A stretch of DNA of 64,000 nt from positions 352,602,339-352,666,338 of the forward strand of contig NC_090451.1 of the NCBI RefSeq assembly GCF_031143425.1, written 5' to 3'. Position numbers and translations under genes: made by a program. The notes beneath the pieces are model-generated. The model was given only the letters and a program-made list of their open reading frames with translations, did no database searches and had not been told where the DNA came from. The DNA is from Pleurodeles waltl (Eukaryota; Chordata; Amphibia; Caudata; Salamandridae). Every line of letters starts with the position of its first letter. Position 1 is the stretch's first letter. This document shows, one piece after another, positions 9,999 to 21,394 of the stretch.

Positions 9999-12900
9999 TG
10001 TAAGACCCTAGTAAATGGGTACTCCAGTCGAAGGGCAGGGGATAGCATGAGTAGGCCCCTGAGGGCAGCAGCACTGATTGTGCCACCCCTCTAGGACCCT
10101 GCGCCTAGCACTGCCTGTGCAAGCTGAGTGTACTGGGGCAAACCTAAAATGGCAAACACGACATGGCACACTTCCTGTCTGCCCTGTCCACCCTACTCTA
10201 CATATGATATGGTAAGCCACCCCTCTGGTAGGCCTTACAGCCCTAAGGCAGGGTGCACCATAATATATGTGAGGGCATAATTGCATGAGCAATATGCCCC
10301 TACTGTGTTCTTTCCAAACCTGGGACAAAGTGAGTGAACAGAGCAGCCATTTTAAGTGCATGTACTAGACACTAGTCAAACACAAGTTCCCTGGTTACAT
10401 GATAGCCACTCTGTACCCTGGGCTGTTTGGTATCTAACAACTCAGAATATTAAATCCAAACTGGTGCCGGTGATGGATTTAAACCTAAATGTACCCAGGG
10501 ACCACCTTAGAGGTGCCCCCTGCAATAGCTAACCTAACTGGCATAGTTGCTGACTGGTTCCATCCAGCCTGTCACTTCCAGACAGCCAATATGCAAACGT
10601 GGGGGAGAGCCATGGCTCTCTGGTTTGTAAAACAATGCACTTCCTGGGTTGTGGAGATAACACCTCCTCCCTCAGGAATATGAAACACCCTCACGGTGAG
10701 CTTCAGAGGGCTTCTGCCCCTGAAACTCGAGCTCCCAGGCCTGCTGTTAGCAGCAAATGGCTTCCCCCTTTGCAAACCCCACTTTTGGCAGGAGCAAAGG
10801 GGGGAAACCTGACATAGGAGGAGTGGCCTCACTGAGCATGCACCACCCCTAGGGGCTTTCACGTGAAGTGGACCCTCCATCTAATTTTCCTCCATGTTAG
10901 ATGGCAGGAAAATATCCGATAGGTTTTGAGAAAGTGACCCTAACCACAGAAAGTGGTCACTGTAGTGGGTGTAGCCACCCAAGGGTAAGTGTCCCATTGG
11001 TCACTACCAGGTTCCCCCTAAAACTACCACTAAATTCAGTATTTAGAGGGCCCCCTAGACCAAGGATTTAGATTAATCTGGAAGAAAAGTAGACAGCACC
11101 AAGTAACCCTCCAAGACGAGAACAGAGGACGTGCTGTATCAGAAGAGGCTCCAAGACCCCTGATTGCTGCACCAATGTCCCAACAATCGCTGCTGCAGAG
11201 CAGCTCACCACTGGACCGACCTCAAAAGACCCTGAGGACCTCCATTCTTCGCAAATAGCCTGAGATCTCCCTCCTGAGTGGAGGCACCACTCAAGAAACC
11301 AAAGGAATCTGCAAGGAACCTGCAAACCAGTGAGGGACACTTCACCGACCGGACGATATCTCCGCAACCGGAAGTTGCAGCCGGACCCAATGACAAACCA
11401 AACACAGCCCAGACGAGACCTGCAAGTGTGCTGAGTTTGGTGGCACAGCGCCCTCCCATGGCAGAGTTGTGGCAATTCCTCAGGTACTGACCAGTGCACA
11501 TCGGACATCAACAACAGCTCTGGAGGAAGCCCCAGTTAAGGGGACTCCAGTGACACCCCGGACCTACTGCCAGAGCGGCCACAACGTCCTGCAAGACCTC
11601 AAGAAGAAGACTTACCTCCAGCTCCAAAGGGTCACTATGCGCACAGCATCCAAGACTTCCAAAACGCACTGCACCTGGCCACCCTGAGCCTTGCATCATG
11701 AGATCTGCTGTGTGAGTCAGGTCCCCAACCCCTTGCGACCTCAACAGCCCGAGGGGACCCCAGACACCAACCTTAAATCTGCAAACCAGCTTCTTTTCCA
11801 AGTGATCCCTCCAGATGGCCCTGTGCTTGTTCCAAGAAGTTTTTGCAATGCTGCTCCCACCTGAACCAGGAGCCGCCCAAGGCTCTCCATCTGCCACACT
11901 GTGCCCAACGACTGCCTTAACCACCCTGCAAAACAAGAGACTGGTAATTCAACTGTACAATTTTTAATTCAGTTTTAAAAGTGACTGCCTATTGAGCCTT
12001 ATAGTGCGTATTATGCACAGAAAGACTAACTTTATTAAAACTTTGAAAAGTCGTATCTCAAAAAGTACTTAACGTATCCTAAAGATCTTAGGGAGTCATT
12101 ACGAACTTGGCGGGCAGCATCAGCCGCCCGCCAAGATCTGACCGCCATGCGGCCGCCAATGCGGCCGCACCCCCGCCGCGGCCATTTGGAGATCCCCGCT
12201 GGGCCGGCGGGTGGAAACCTGGTTTCCGCCCGCCGGCCCAGCGGGGATCACGGCCGCAACATAGGAGCCGGCTCCAAATGGAGGCGGTGGTGTTGCGGCC
12301 GTGCGACGGGTGCAGTTGCACCCATGGCGCTTTTCACTGTCTGCATAGCAGACAGTGAAAAGCTGCATGGGGCCCTGTCAGGGGGCCCCACGAATCCCCG
12401 TTCCGCCAGCCTTTTCCTGGCGGTGCAAACCACCAGAAAAAGACTGGCGGTCGGGGACTCGTAATCCCCTGGGCAGCGCTGCCCAGGCGGATTAACACCG
12501 CCGGGGCAAAAGTGGCGGAATACGCCGGCCCCGGCGGTGCGACCGCAGTGCTTCCGCCGCGGTCGTAATACGCCTGGAAGCACCGCCAGCCTGTTGGCGG
12601 TGCTTCCGTCGTTTTAGCCCTGGCGGTCCCGTACCGCCAAGGTCAAAATGACCCCCTTAGTCTTAAAATATATATAAAAGTCTGAAATATTTTTATAAAA
12701 TCTGGTCTTGAGTTATTCATTGAGTGTGTGTGGTGCATGATTGGATTTGTGAGTACAGCAAATACTTAGCACATCTCCTGGATTAGCCTAACTGCTCGAC
12801 CAGCTACCTTAAAATTTGGAGCATTAGGTGGTCCAATTTTTACCTCTGGAAACCAAAGTGTGGTTGTCTGGACCCCCTGCATAGTGTGCCTAGTTCTGCA

Positions 12901-13613
12901 CACTACATAGAGAGCCAGCCTCCGACAACCTGTGGCCCTCTGGTACTGATCTTAACCCCCAGGTCTGTGTCCTGAAGTTGCAGGATCTTACCTGCAAGCA
13001 GTTTCTCCCTGAGCACCCCCTGTCTTCTTAGGATTTCATTTGTCACCTGAAACCAAATTTGGCCTCTGCACCCAACTGGCCTCTTGTTGCTGGTGGTGCA
13101 CCCTTGGTGACTTCCTAAACTTTGCCCTGTAGACACCTTAAACCCCAAAGACTGGGATTGTAAGTCAAGTACTTCTCTGCAAATTGTATTGTTACTTTTC
13201 CCTAGGATTGCATTGCTGTCTATGAACAATTGCACTGTCTACTTGTAGACTGTTTTACCTGCAAAACCTAAGCAAAGTACATTTGATATATATGCCTGAT
13301 ACAAACTTACAACTCTACTTACCTGCAACAAAATCCTTTTGGTTCTAGAAATAAAGTAACAAAATATATTTTTGTTACATAAAAACATTGGCCTGGAGTT
13401 AGTCATTGAGTGGGTGCCTCATTTCTTGACTATGTGTGTGTATAACAAATTCTTTGCACTACCCTCTGATAAGCCTAAACTGCTCACCCACACTACCACA
13501 AAAGAGAACATTAGTATTATCTACTTTAGCCTCTGTTAAGCCTCTGTGAAACCTCTGGACTCTGTGCACATTATACCTCATTTTAGTATAGTATATACAG
13601 AGCCAGCTTCCTA
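9999..13613 (+). repeat. LTR-type repeat (family D, related to C), ending at a primer-site-like junction
   Basis: The stretch opens TGTAAGACCC directly after truncated RNase H. Its first 560 bases resemble the family C LTR in plus orientation. It contains a palindrome-rich TIR element (12091-12656). Two successive similar 3' ends follow: AGAGCCAGCCTCCGACA ending near 12930 and AGAGCCAGCTTCCTACA ending at 13613. Both are preceded by the same block (taTTCATTGAGTG, CTGCTCGACC and similar). The second end is followed by TTGGTGGATCAGCTG, the position of a primer binding site. This is therefore probably one LTR plus the end of another. No convincing coding sequence was found. Confidence 0.6.
12091..12656. 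mobile_element. Palindrome-rich non-autonomous TIR element 1 (MITE-like)
   Basis: A 566-bp GC-rich insertion flanked by a TTA duplication (12088-12090 and 12657-12659). Its ends are imperfect inverted repeats matching at 19 of 23 positions by eye (left GGGAGTCATT, right complement GGGGGTCATT). The inside is largely consecutive hairpins: 12191-12249 with 29-nt arms and one mismatch, 12329-12363 with 16-nt arms, 12469-12488 perfect, and 12576-12607 with 13-nt arms. A related LTR copy at about 14265-14285 shows the same flank without the insertion. The 3-bp TTA duplication suggests the PIF/Harbinger group. No transposase is present. Confidence 0.8.
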
Positions 13614-13855
13614 CATTGGTGGATCAGCTGTGGGGTCTACGACTTTGCATTTGCTGGACTGCTCTGTCAATATCTGATCACACAGCAAAGTTCCAAAATT
13701 GCCTTTAGATTTAAGTGATTTTTGAATTGACAATGTTTCTAAATTTTTTAAAGTCCTACTAGGGCCTTGGTTAAGTCCCCATTAGCATTTCTTAAAAAGT
13801 TAAAAAAGTTACTATTGTTAGGGGTAAAGTGAATAGAAGTAGTCTTAGTTCCTAA
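13614..13855 (+). other. Leader after an LTR end, with a primer-site-like start
   Basis: TTGGTGGATCAGCTGTGGGG follows directly on the LTR end at 13613, as a primer binding site would. The rest is AT-rich leader with AAAAAGTT and AAATTTTTT blocks and no open frame. A further LTR remnant begins near 13856. Confidence 0.45.
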
Positions 13856-14483
13856 AAGAAATCCCCAATCTGTGCCCTGCACCGAAGATCAAGCTGTGCC
13901 CTAAGGGTCCCCCACCCCTTGTGACCTCGACATTCCAAGGTGACCCACCGGATTCACCTTGAAGTCCACCTGTGCAGTGCCTTTCCAAGTGGTCCCCCGC
14001 AGTGGCCTGGCACCAGCTCCAACGACTTTCTACAGCTGCTCCCGCTAGAACCGGCAGCTGCCCAAAACTTCTCCAGCTGGTCCATAGGGCCAACCGACAA
14101 CCTCAGCATACCTGAAAAAGGTGACCTTGGTAAACGCATTGCCTGATTTTCTATCCATTTTTAAAGTATTTCTCCCTTGACTCCTATGGTGCGTTTATTA
14201 TGCACAGAACTGAGACATTTTCTCAACTTTAATAATTCATAACTTAAAAAGTACTAACCTGATTTAGATGACCTTGGTCTTAAAAATTATATAAAATCGG
14301 AAGCATTTTTGTAAAGTGGTCTCGAGTTATGCTTTTGAGTGTGTCTTGCTTTATTGATACTGTGAGTACAACAAATGCTTTGCACTTCTCCAAGATTACC
14401 CTAACTGCTCGACCAAACTACCATAAATATTAGACCATTAGTTGGTCTAGTTTTTACCTCTGTAAGTAAACGTGTGGCTGCTG
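13856..14483 (+). repeat. Second family D LTR remnant (lacks the TIR element)
   Basis: This resembles 11700-12930 block by block (GTGACCTCGACATTCC, GCGTTTATTATGCACAG, CTGCTCGACC). It has continuous sequence at the place where the other copy carries the palindrome-rich insertion, and so serves as an empty site at about 14272-14281. Confidence 0.6.
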
Positions 14484-15205
14484 TTGGAGGCTGGCTGGTA
14501 TGTGACGGGTACCTATGGTACTTACACCTTACGCCAAGCCCAGGTATACCTTATTAGTGTAGTTTAGGCAGTGTCTAGAAGCCAGACTCTAGAGGTAGCT
14601 GTGGATGAGCAGCCAAGGTTTATCTAGGAGACATGTAAAGATCATGCAATACCACTGTAGTCACACTTAGTTCTTACACCCATTAAAGAAAACAGTGTTA
14701 CAAAAATAAATGTACTTTATTTTGGTGACACAAATACCAAAAATACCATAGAGACTATACCCTCTTAGGAGGTAAGTAATACACAAATTATATGCACTAG
14801 TATGCAGAAATAGGCATAAAAACAGTGCAATTAGTGAAAATCACAAGAGAGAAAGGGCCCTGGGGGAGTACTAATCATATACTAAAAAAATGGAATGTGA
14901 AAGTCGGTCCCCCACCTAGGTAAGTGTAGTGTGTAGTGGGGAGCTGGGGGTATTAGGAAAGCCCTAAAGTAAGTACCACAACCCACCCCAGCAACCAGCA
15001 AAGCAGCAGTAAATCACTGAATAGTCCCCGGAACACGAGAAGAGAAGAGAAGAGAAGAGAAGAGAAGAGAAGAGAAGAGAAGAGAAGAGAAGAGAAGAGA
15101 AGAGAATAGTGCAAAACCCAGAAGAGACTGCAAGACACCAACAGTGGATTCTTGGACAAGAAGACCTGTCAAAGAAGGGGGACCAAGTCCAAGAAGCACA
15201 GTATG
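14484..15205 (-). repeat. Family A-related LTR fragment (3' part, minus strand)
   Basis: It begins TTGGAGGCTGGCTGG and follows the edge sequence of the family A LTRs at 26394 and 34599, including the stretch leading to an AAAATAAATGTACTTTATTTT poly(A) palindrome at 14702-14724. It contains the GAGAA microsatellite and ends where the provirus LTR is taken to begin. Confidence 0.65.
15036..15106. repeat. GAGAA microsatellite
   Basis: About fourteen uninterrupted copies of a 5-bp unit (GAGAA). The leucine/phenylalanine/serine-repeat frame it creates on the minus strand is not a gene. Confidence 0.95.
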
Positions 15206-16235
15206 TAGGAGGCTGGCCTAGGTTGTAGTGTAGTGTGGTTAGTTTTACGTATTCATTGCGCTTTAGCTTCAGGCTTTAGGCCTTTGTGCACTTTGCCCTG
15301 AATATATGTTATTCATTTGCTGACAGCTTAGAGCCTCTGTGCACTTTGCTCTACATGCTTTTTATTAGGCTTCGTACTGTTATTTTTCAAATAGCCAGTT
15401 CTACGGTGTTGTTTTTTATTCATATCACACTGTTTTGCCTACTTCAGCACTGGAGTTCTCCATAACATATTTACTCTGTGCTTCAGTCAAGGATACAGTC
15501 TGGTACATTGCCGATAGACGTGGTAAGAGTTTAGACTTGGCATTCCTGCGTAGGGACATTTTGTGATCACAATGACATGTTAGTTATAAAATCACTTCCT
15601 TGTCCCAATACACGCAAGAGGGAGATTCCGACCAGGGAACCACAACTAGACGCTGACTGCCTCGTTGCAGATGCTGAACCAAGATCATAGGTCTTTGCTC
15701 AGGTATGAGGGCTGATGTCTTCACAGTGATTCTAATAGGCAAGCTAGAAGCTTAACATGCTGTGCTCTAGATAAAACAAGCAGAGGGAGAGTAGAACCTG
15801 TTTGACAATATGATAGCTTTGTTCTTATGTTTTACTCTCCTGGTAACTATTACAATCCTACTGTGTTGTATCGTTCTGGTTATTGCGGCTCACGCCTTAA
15901 TATCTAAAATACAGTCGTTTTATTAAAAAACATTATATAAAACTTATACTGTCTTTGTCATTTGTATATGAGATCATATTGGAAATAAGAGAGTTGGTTT
16001 GGATCTGAGTAACCACGACTTCCCTGAGAAGTTCCAAAGATGTCATGCGCTCGGCTGCTGAATCATTCCTTCCTCATGGGAGAAATGAGGCACTGCTAGT
16101 TAGCCGGAGCAAAAAACGTATTTAGGGTGACAGAGTTCTTTACACGTGGGTCAGACTCAGTCCCCCACACCGTTATCGATCCTGCCGCCTAGAAATCCAG
16201 TAGTCTCATTTAGAATAATGAGAGCCCACGCGACA
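15206..16235 (+). repeat. 5' LTR of the foamy-like provirus
   Basis: The right edge is clear: the sequence reaches ...GCGACA at 16235 and a primer site follows at once. The left edge is uncertain (15206 or about 15224), because without a 3' LTR the terminus cannot be fixed and TGTAGGAGGCTGGCC at 15206 also resembles family A LTR edges. A length near 1 kb fits foamy LTRs. A TATA box is present; no AATAAA was seen downstream of it. Confidence 0.65.
15933..15941 (+). promoter_or_regulatory. Candidate LTR TATA box
   Basis: TTATATAAA about 300 bases before the LTR end is the best core-promoter match in this LTR and would place the RNA start near 15965. Function is inferred from position only. Confidence 0.55.
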
Positions 16236-16254
16236 TGGCGCCGCCAACGTTTGG
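16236..16254 (+). other. Primer binding site, tRNA-Lys-like
   Basis: TGGCGCCGCCAACGTTTGG directly abuts the LTR end. It matches the standard tRNA-Lys(1,2) primer site (TGGCGCC...CAACG) except for two extra bases after TGGCGCC and changes near its end. Foamy viruses use tRNA-Lys(1,2), so this supports the classification. The extra bases may be decay. Confidence 0.7.
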
Positions 16255-16471
16255 TCTGGCTCTAATGATTAGGTCCGACTGACTCTCTTGGTCTCATATA
16301 TATTTTGACTCCTCGGTTCCGTTTACGGAGACGTCCATGGGGCTGAGGGTTTCCGCCGCCACTGCATAGGTGCTTCCTGTTGCTTAGTGGTTGGTTGTTC
16401 AAGCTTGAACTTTGAAAGGAAAGACCCCGATATTGGTGTGCCTTCTCTGACCTGAAGCTATTTTTTATAAA

Positions 16472-18037
16472 ATGGCGAATCCTAATGTAGTGAATATAGC
16501 AATTAATATGCGTCATCCGCTCAAGGGACATCTGTTAACACATGGACTGACAGTCCAGGGGGGTCCAGTCACTTTTGTGGTGGACGCCCATGCAGCCTAT
16601 AGAACGGAACTTTTTTATTCTTGGGTCGGATTTCCAGCAGTGAATGGGGGAACAAATACTTTTCATGAATACACAGTTGCGAATGTCCCTGGACAATACA
16701 GGGCTTACGCTTATTTAGAAATACCTATATCTTATCAAGAACACCATAATTGGCTTGATGGCGCCCTCCCACACTCAGTAGCACAAGTTAGGTTAGGTCC
16801 ACTGAGTAATGATGGTCCTACCTGGCCTTTATTGGCTACATATACACCACATCCTGCGGTTGCTCAATTGGCAGTGGTTGAAGTTCGTCGTTTATATACA
16901 GAATTAACGGCTACATATAGACGATTAGTTCAGTTTGTCATGCAAACATTAAATACGAATGCAGCGCGAGCTGCTCCAGCACACCCACAGGCAGTGGTTC
17001 CGGGTATTAATCCGGCCACTGTACACTCAGTTATGGGTAAAGTACCGGCTAAACGAGAGGAGACTCCATTTTGGCTGGCGCAAAAAATAAATACGCTGGA
17101 AGCAGTATTTCCCCATACGGGACCTCAGGATAAACATAGAATTTTGACGATGTGTTTGCCGTACGGGATAGTTCCTCCGGTGGACCTTTGTAATACCTGG
17201 GGCACGGTGTTTGCCGCGCTCTACACTACGGCACACGGTACACCGACATTAGCTAATTTACCGAACGTACTTAAACAGATTCAGGATGAATATGGGGCTG
17301 CCCCTGCCTTGGATTTGGGCATGCAGTTGCTGGGCAATTTTGCCACAGTTTCTTCTATTATTTTGAGTAATCTCAAAGGAGAGGCAGTAGCACTAGCAGT
17401 GCGAATGCGTCTTCGGGATGTTCCGCTGCTTAATCAGGAGCGGGAGCTTCCGCGAATAATAGCAGAAACATATTCTAGTATTGGTCGTGATAGCCTGGGG
17501 GCTAGACCACAAAAACCCCAGTTACAGGGTAAAAATAATAAAGAGAATGCTAAACAGCAACAACCTGAGGGTTCGAAAAAGCGCTGGGAAAAGAAACAGC
17601 AAACACCTAAGAAAGATGGTGGGCAGTCTCCGCAACCGGAGACCCCACAGAATAAGTATAATCTCAGGAATAGGGATACTTTGAAGACGCCTGATAGATA
17701 TCAATATACTGATACACGCCAATCTCGTTCCTTTCAGGACTCCTCGGAAAAGAGAAGTGAGAGAGGTGGGCGGTCAGAGCGGAGGACGGAATACGTGAAA
17801 CCGAGACAGGATTCACAACGCTCAGCGGAGGTTTCTATTAAACAAGAAGAGAAACCGCTGCAACAGAAACAGCAATTTAAAAAGAAGAAAGTGGCAGCTG
17901 TCTCAGTCAGACATGCCGCTCAAGAAGAGAGTTCTCTTGACGAACAAGACGTGGGCATTGGCTCTGTTAGACAGCGCGGCAGAGGTCACAATAGTTCGCC
18001 GGAGTCTTCTAGAGCATCTGGAGGTGAAAGCAACTGA
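16472..18037 (+). CDS. gag: Gag of the foamy-like provirus (521 aa, intact frame)
   Basis: The structural polyprotein is uninterrupted from an ATG in good context (AAAATGG) to 18037. It has only two cysteines and no CCHC knuckle, as in foamy Gag, and is rich in Gln/Lys/Arg in its last 170 residues. At residue 396 (base 17657) there is a YNLRNRD motif followed by Pro, Arg and Tyr. It resembles the Tyr-Asn-Leu-Arg chromatin-tethering motif in the Gly-Arg region of foamy Gag. A short RGRG lies near residue 107 from that motif. The first 300 residues resemble nothing I can name. gag overlaps pol by 125 bases in a different frame. The intact frame contrasts with the damaged pol and env. Confidence 0.85.
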   Translation: MANPNVVNIAINMRHPLKGHLLTHGLTVQGGPVTFVVDAHAAYRTELFYSWVGFPAVNGGTNTFHEYTVANVPGQYRAYAYLEIPISYQEHHNWLDGALPHSVAQVRLGPLSNDGPTWPLLATYTPHPAVAQLAVVEVRRLYTELTATYRRLVQFVMQTLNTNAARAAPAHPQAVVPGINPATVHSVMGKVPAKREETPFWLAQKINTLEAVFPHTGPQDKHRILTMCLPYGIVPPVDLCNTWGTVFAALYTTAHGTPTLANLPNVLKQIQDEYGAAPALDLGMQLLGNFATVSSIILSNLKGEAVALAVRMRLRDVPLLNQERELPRIIAETYSSIGRDSLGARPQKPQLQGKNNKENAKQQQPEGSKKRWEKKQQTPKKDGGQSPQPETPQNKYNLRNRDTLKTPDRYQYTDTRQSRSFQDSSEKRSERGGRSERRTEYVKPRQDSQRSAEVSIKQEEKPLQQKQQFKKKKVAAVSVRHAAQEESSLDEQDVGIGSVRQRGRGHNSSPESSRASGGESN

Positions 18038-21000
18038 TGACTTCATACAAGTCGAGACGGCGGATATGCGAGTCTCTGATCCTGATAGAGTATATGAAGT
18101 GACTATACGATTGGAAGGGGACATTGACCGTATTATAAACGCCATTTTTTGGGACCATGTGGTAAAATCATATGATGTTCTGCTGGCCGAACAAGATTGG
18201 CCACCTGACTTTGTTCGCGACTGTCCAGTTGGGGAGGAGGTTATTACACCTTCCTTCTCACCACTTGTTCCGAAAGAACTAGCGGAGTCCTATAGTAAAT
18301 CATGGGCTCTAGCACAAGCTCCCGCCTTGTATAGAAATAATGTGGGGTGGGACAGACAATCACCTTATCATGTAATTCCAATAAAGGGCGAACCTCAGCC
18401 ACAACCGCAGTATCCTATCAAATTTGAAGCTAGGGCATTGGTTAGAAAAATTCTTACACAATTGGAGTATCAGGGTGTAATTGAGCCCTGTGTCTCGCCG
18501 ATGAATAATCCCTTGTTTCCGGTAGCTAAACCGGACCATTCATATAGGATCGTGGTGGATTACCGACATTTGAATAGTCATACACGCACATATGCAATAC
18601 AGAATTCACACAGCGCAGCGCTTATGAATAATATAGTGCGTAAAAAATACAAGACAACATTGGATATCTCGAATGGATTTTTCTGCCAGAATATAGCGCC
18701 CGAGAGTCGGGACTATACCTGTTTCAGTGCGTTTGGCTCTCAGAAATTTTTTTGTCGTTTGCCTCAGCGGTATAAGAATAGCTCAGGACTGTTTTCGGCT
18801 CGTGTAACTGAAATGCTGCATGAGTTCGACCCTGAAGCGTTATCATATGTCGATGACATATATCTGACAGATGATGAGATTCTGCAACATCTAAGGCGTG
18901 TATCGCGCATTGTTGTGGGGTTTGCTGATATTGGCTATAAATTTAATTTTAAGAAATCAAAGATTGCCTTCCTCAGCGTCATTTTCCTGGGATATGAGTT
19001 GTCGAGTGAGGGCAAGAGCCTAGCGCCGCATTTTTTTGAGAAATGTGCTTTATTGCAGCCTCCTAATACGGTTCGGAAGCTCCAGTCTTTGTTGGGGTTT
19101 CTGAATTTTGGCAGAACTTACATTCCTGAATATGCGACGCGTATAAAACCCTTATACGAGTTGATTCGCCCAAATTTTTCGAGTAGATTTTGGACGATTG
19201 AACATACACACATACTGCAAGAGTTACAGAGTGATCTCTTGGCAGTTAAACACTTACACACACGGGACAATAAGACACATTTAGTCATCAGGGTGATACC
19301 TGGGGCTGTTGGGTTTACTTATGTCACCTTTAATGAAGGGGAGACAGTCCCGATTGCATACAAGTCTCACTTGTATTGTGTTGCAGAGCAACGTTTTGCA
19401 CAAACTGAGAAAATTCTCACTGCAGTACAGATGGCTGTTATTAAAAAATGACCGCAGGCCCAGGGTCAACGCATTGTTGTTGTTTCCCCGGTTCCGAAAG
19501 CGAGTGTTCCTAATTCGAAGGCGTTACACCCGTGATGGATACAATGGGCTACGTCTTTGACAGCCACTGATGTATATTATGTATTTGACCCTAAACTGCA
19601 GACTCAAGAGTTTCTTCAATATGAAATAGAATACCCTGTTCCTGCTGGTACGTTGCCTATTGACCAATATCAAGTGGTCATGTATACCGATGGCTCTGCG
19701 CAACCAGCGGTTGGTACTAAACAACAGTATTCTGCTGCATGTGCGGTCGTGAGCGGCACTATGGAGGGGGAAGTGTTCTGCCCCCGACATACTTATACTA
19801 AAACCTTGGGAGATTGCACGGCACAGCAGGCTGAGCTCAAAGCTCTATTGTTAGCGTTGGAGCACGCGGATCCGGCGCTTTTAACCTTGCTGGTCTGTGA
19901 CTCCTACTACTGTGTGCAGTCTTTCAACGAATATCTACACTATTGGAAGATGAATGGGTTCAGAGATTCTAAAGGCAACACCATTAAACATAAAATGTTG
20001 TGGGGTAAGGTTGCGGATCTGAAGGAAACGCTTCCTAAAGTCCATGTTGTGCATACACTTGGACACCAGCGCGTTGGGATACACGTTGCTGGGAATACTT
20101 TGGCTGATGAAGCCGCAAAATCGGCAGTGGCTGTCGCCACTGTAGCCGCAGTGACTCGTTCGAGTTCCAAACCAGACACAGAAATTTCGGCTGCCATAAA
20201 GGCTACGGCTGATGGCACGCCCTTTCCTATAGGATTTCCTTCTAAATATAGTTACTGCTTGAATGGTGCGCTGAATGCTACTGTTACAATTCCAGGCATT
20301 GGTGTACGTGAAATTCCCAATAAAATTGAGAGACCTCGATTAATTTCTGCAGCACATGTGGGGGTGGCTTCTGCACATGCTGGTGTGGCTGCCACGATTT
20401 CACTTTTACAGGCTCGTTACTGATGGCCTGGTCTCTATAAAGAGACGAAGCAATATGTCCTTTGTTGTGACGTTTGTCAACAAATTAAAGCGTCGTCGGC
20501 TAGACGCCCGCAGCAGACGCCCCTTCTGATTTCAAATAAACCATTACAGTGTGTGTACTTGGATCATTGTGGTCCGCTGACACCAGATAGTGCATACAAA
20601 TATATATTGGTTGCTGTAGATTCGTGCTCCAGATTTGTGTGGGTATGGCCACAACGCTCGGCTGACGCTCGAACTGTTATTAAAGATTTGCGCATCTTTG
20701 TCGATATATTTGCAGTTGCGGCTTTTCATTCGGATCAGGGCCCTGCTTTTGCCTCTAAGGCATTCAGGGACACCATGGCTTCGTTGGGGTCCAACTCCAA
20801 TTCTCGTCTCCATTTCATCCCGAGGGAAATTCTGTCGTGGAGCGTTTAAATCGTGATTTAAAGCAGTCCTTAACGGCCAGAGTTATAGGTACGGGTCGTG
20901 GTTGGCTAGCCCACCTATATGGAGTACAAAGAGCACTTAATAACTTGCCTAGAAGGTCACTGGGGGGTCGTACTTCATATGAGTGCCTGTTTGGAACACG

Positions 21001-21394
21001 AATGTATGTTCCTGATCTAGATGGTCCTGGTGTGGAGGCGGCAGATACGCCCTTTGACATAAATGATCGTGTCACTGTTTTGCAGGATTTACAACAATTC
21101 CGTGAAGATAACTCTTCTGCCAGTGCTGCCTCCTCAGGAATTAAGGATGAGCCAGTAACACCTACTGGTTGGATACCCAGGATTGGGGATCTAGTGCGTG
21201 AAAAGGTTGCAGTTAAAAAAGAATTTGGTCCTTCTTATCGAGAACCTGTCCCTGTGTTGGGGGTGAGCGGCACGAGAACTGTGATTTTACCGCCGCTGCG
21301 AGGGGCCAAAGGAAATCGCTTTGTTTCCATTGATAATGTCAAGTTACAACATGTGGCCGATTCTGCACAGCAGACCAAGAGGGACACCCAGTAG
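17913..21394 (+). pseudogene. pol: Pol of the foamy-like provirus (protease, RT, RNase H, integrase), disrupted
   Basis: The ATG at 17913 lies inside gag, consistent with separate Pol expression as in foamy viruses. Protease begins at once: the active-site triplet at 17970-17978 is DSA, not the usual DSG/DTG. RT follows, with VVDYRHLN, KTTLDISNGF, YVDD at 18846-18857 and LNFGRTYIPE. The usual LPQG block reads LPQR. RNase H (first Asp at about 19689, YTDGS) has the long basic-loop region (YYCVQSFNEY, WKMNGF). Integrase spans about 20350-21390, with an H-H/C-C zinc domain, Asp blocks YLDH and HSDQG, and Glu in VVERL. In-frame TGA codons occur at 19449, 19533 and 20421, and a frameshift lies near the G run at about 20788. 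The copy is inactive. Confidence 0.88.

Noticed and set aside
14953..15199. Minus-strand frames with Leu/Phe/Ser repeats
   Set aside because: Translation of the GAGAA microsatellite.
19449..20423. TGA recoding or selenocysteine in the provirus pol
   Set aside because: Retroviral RT and RNase H have no such sites here, and a frameshift elsewhere in the gene shows ordinary decay.
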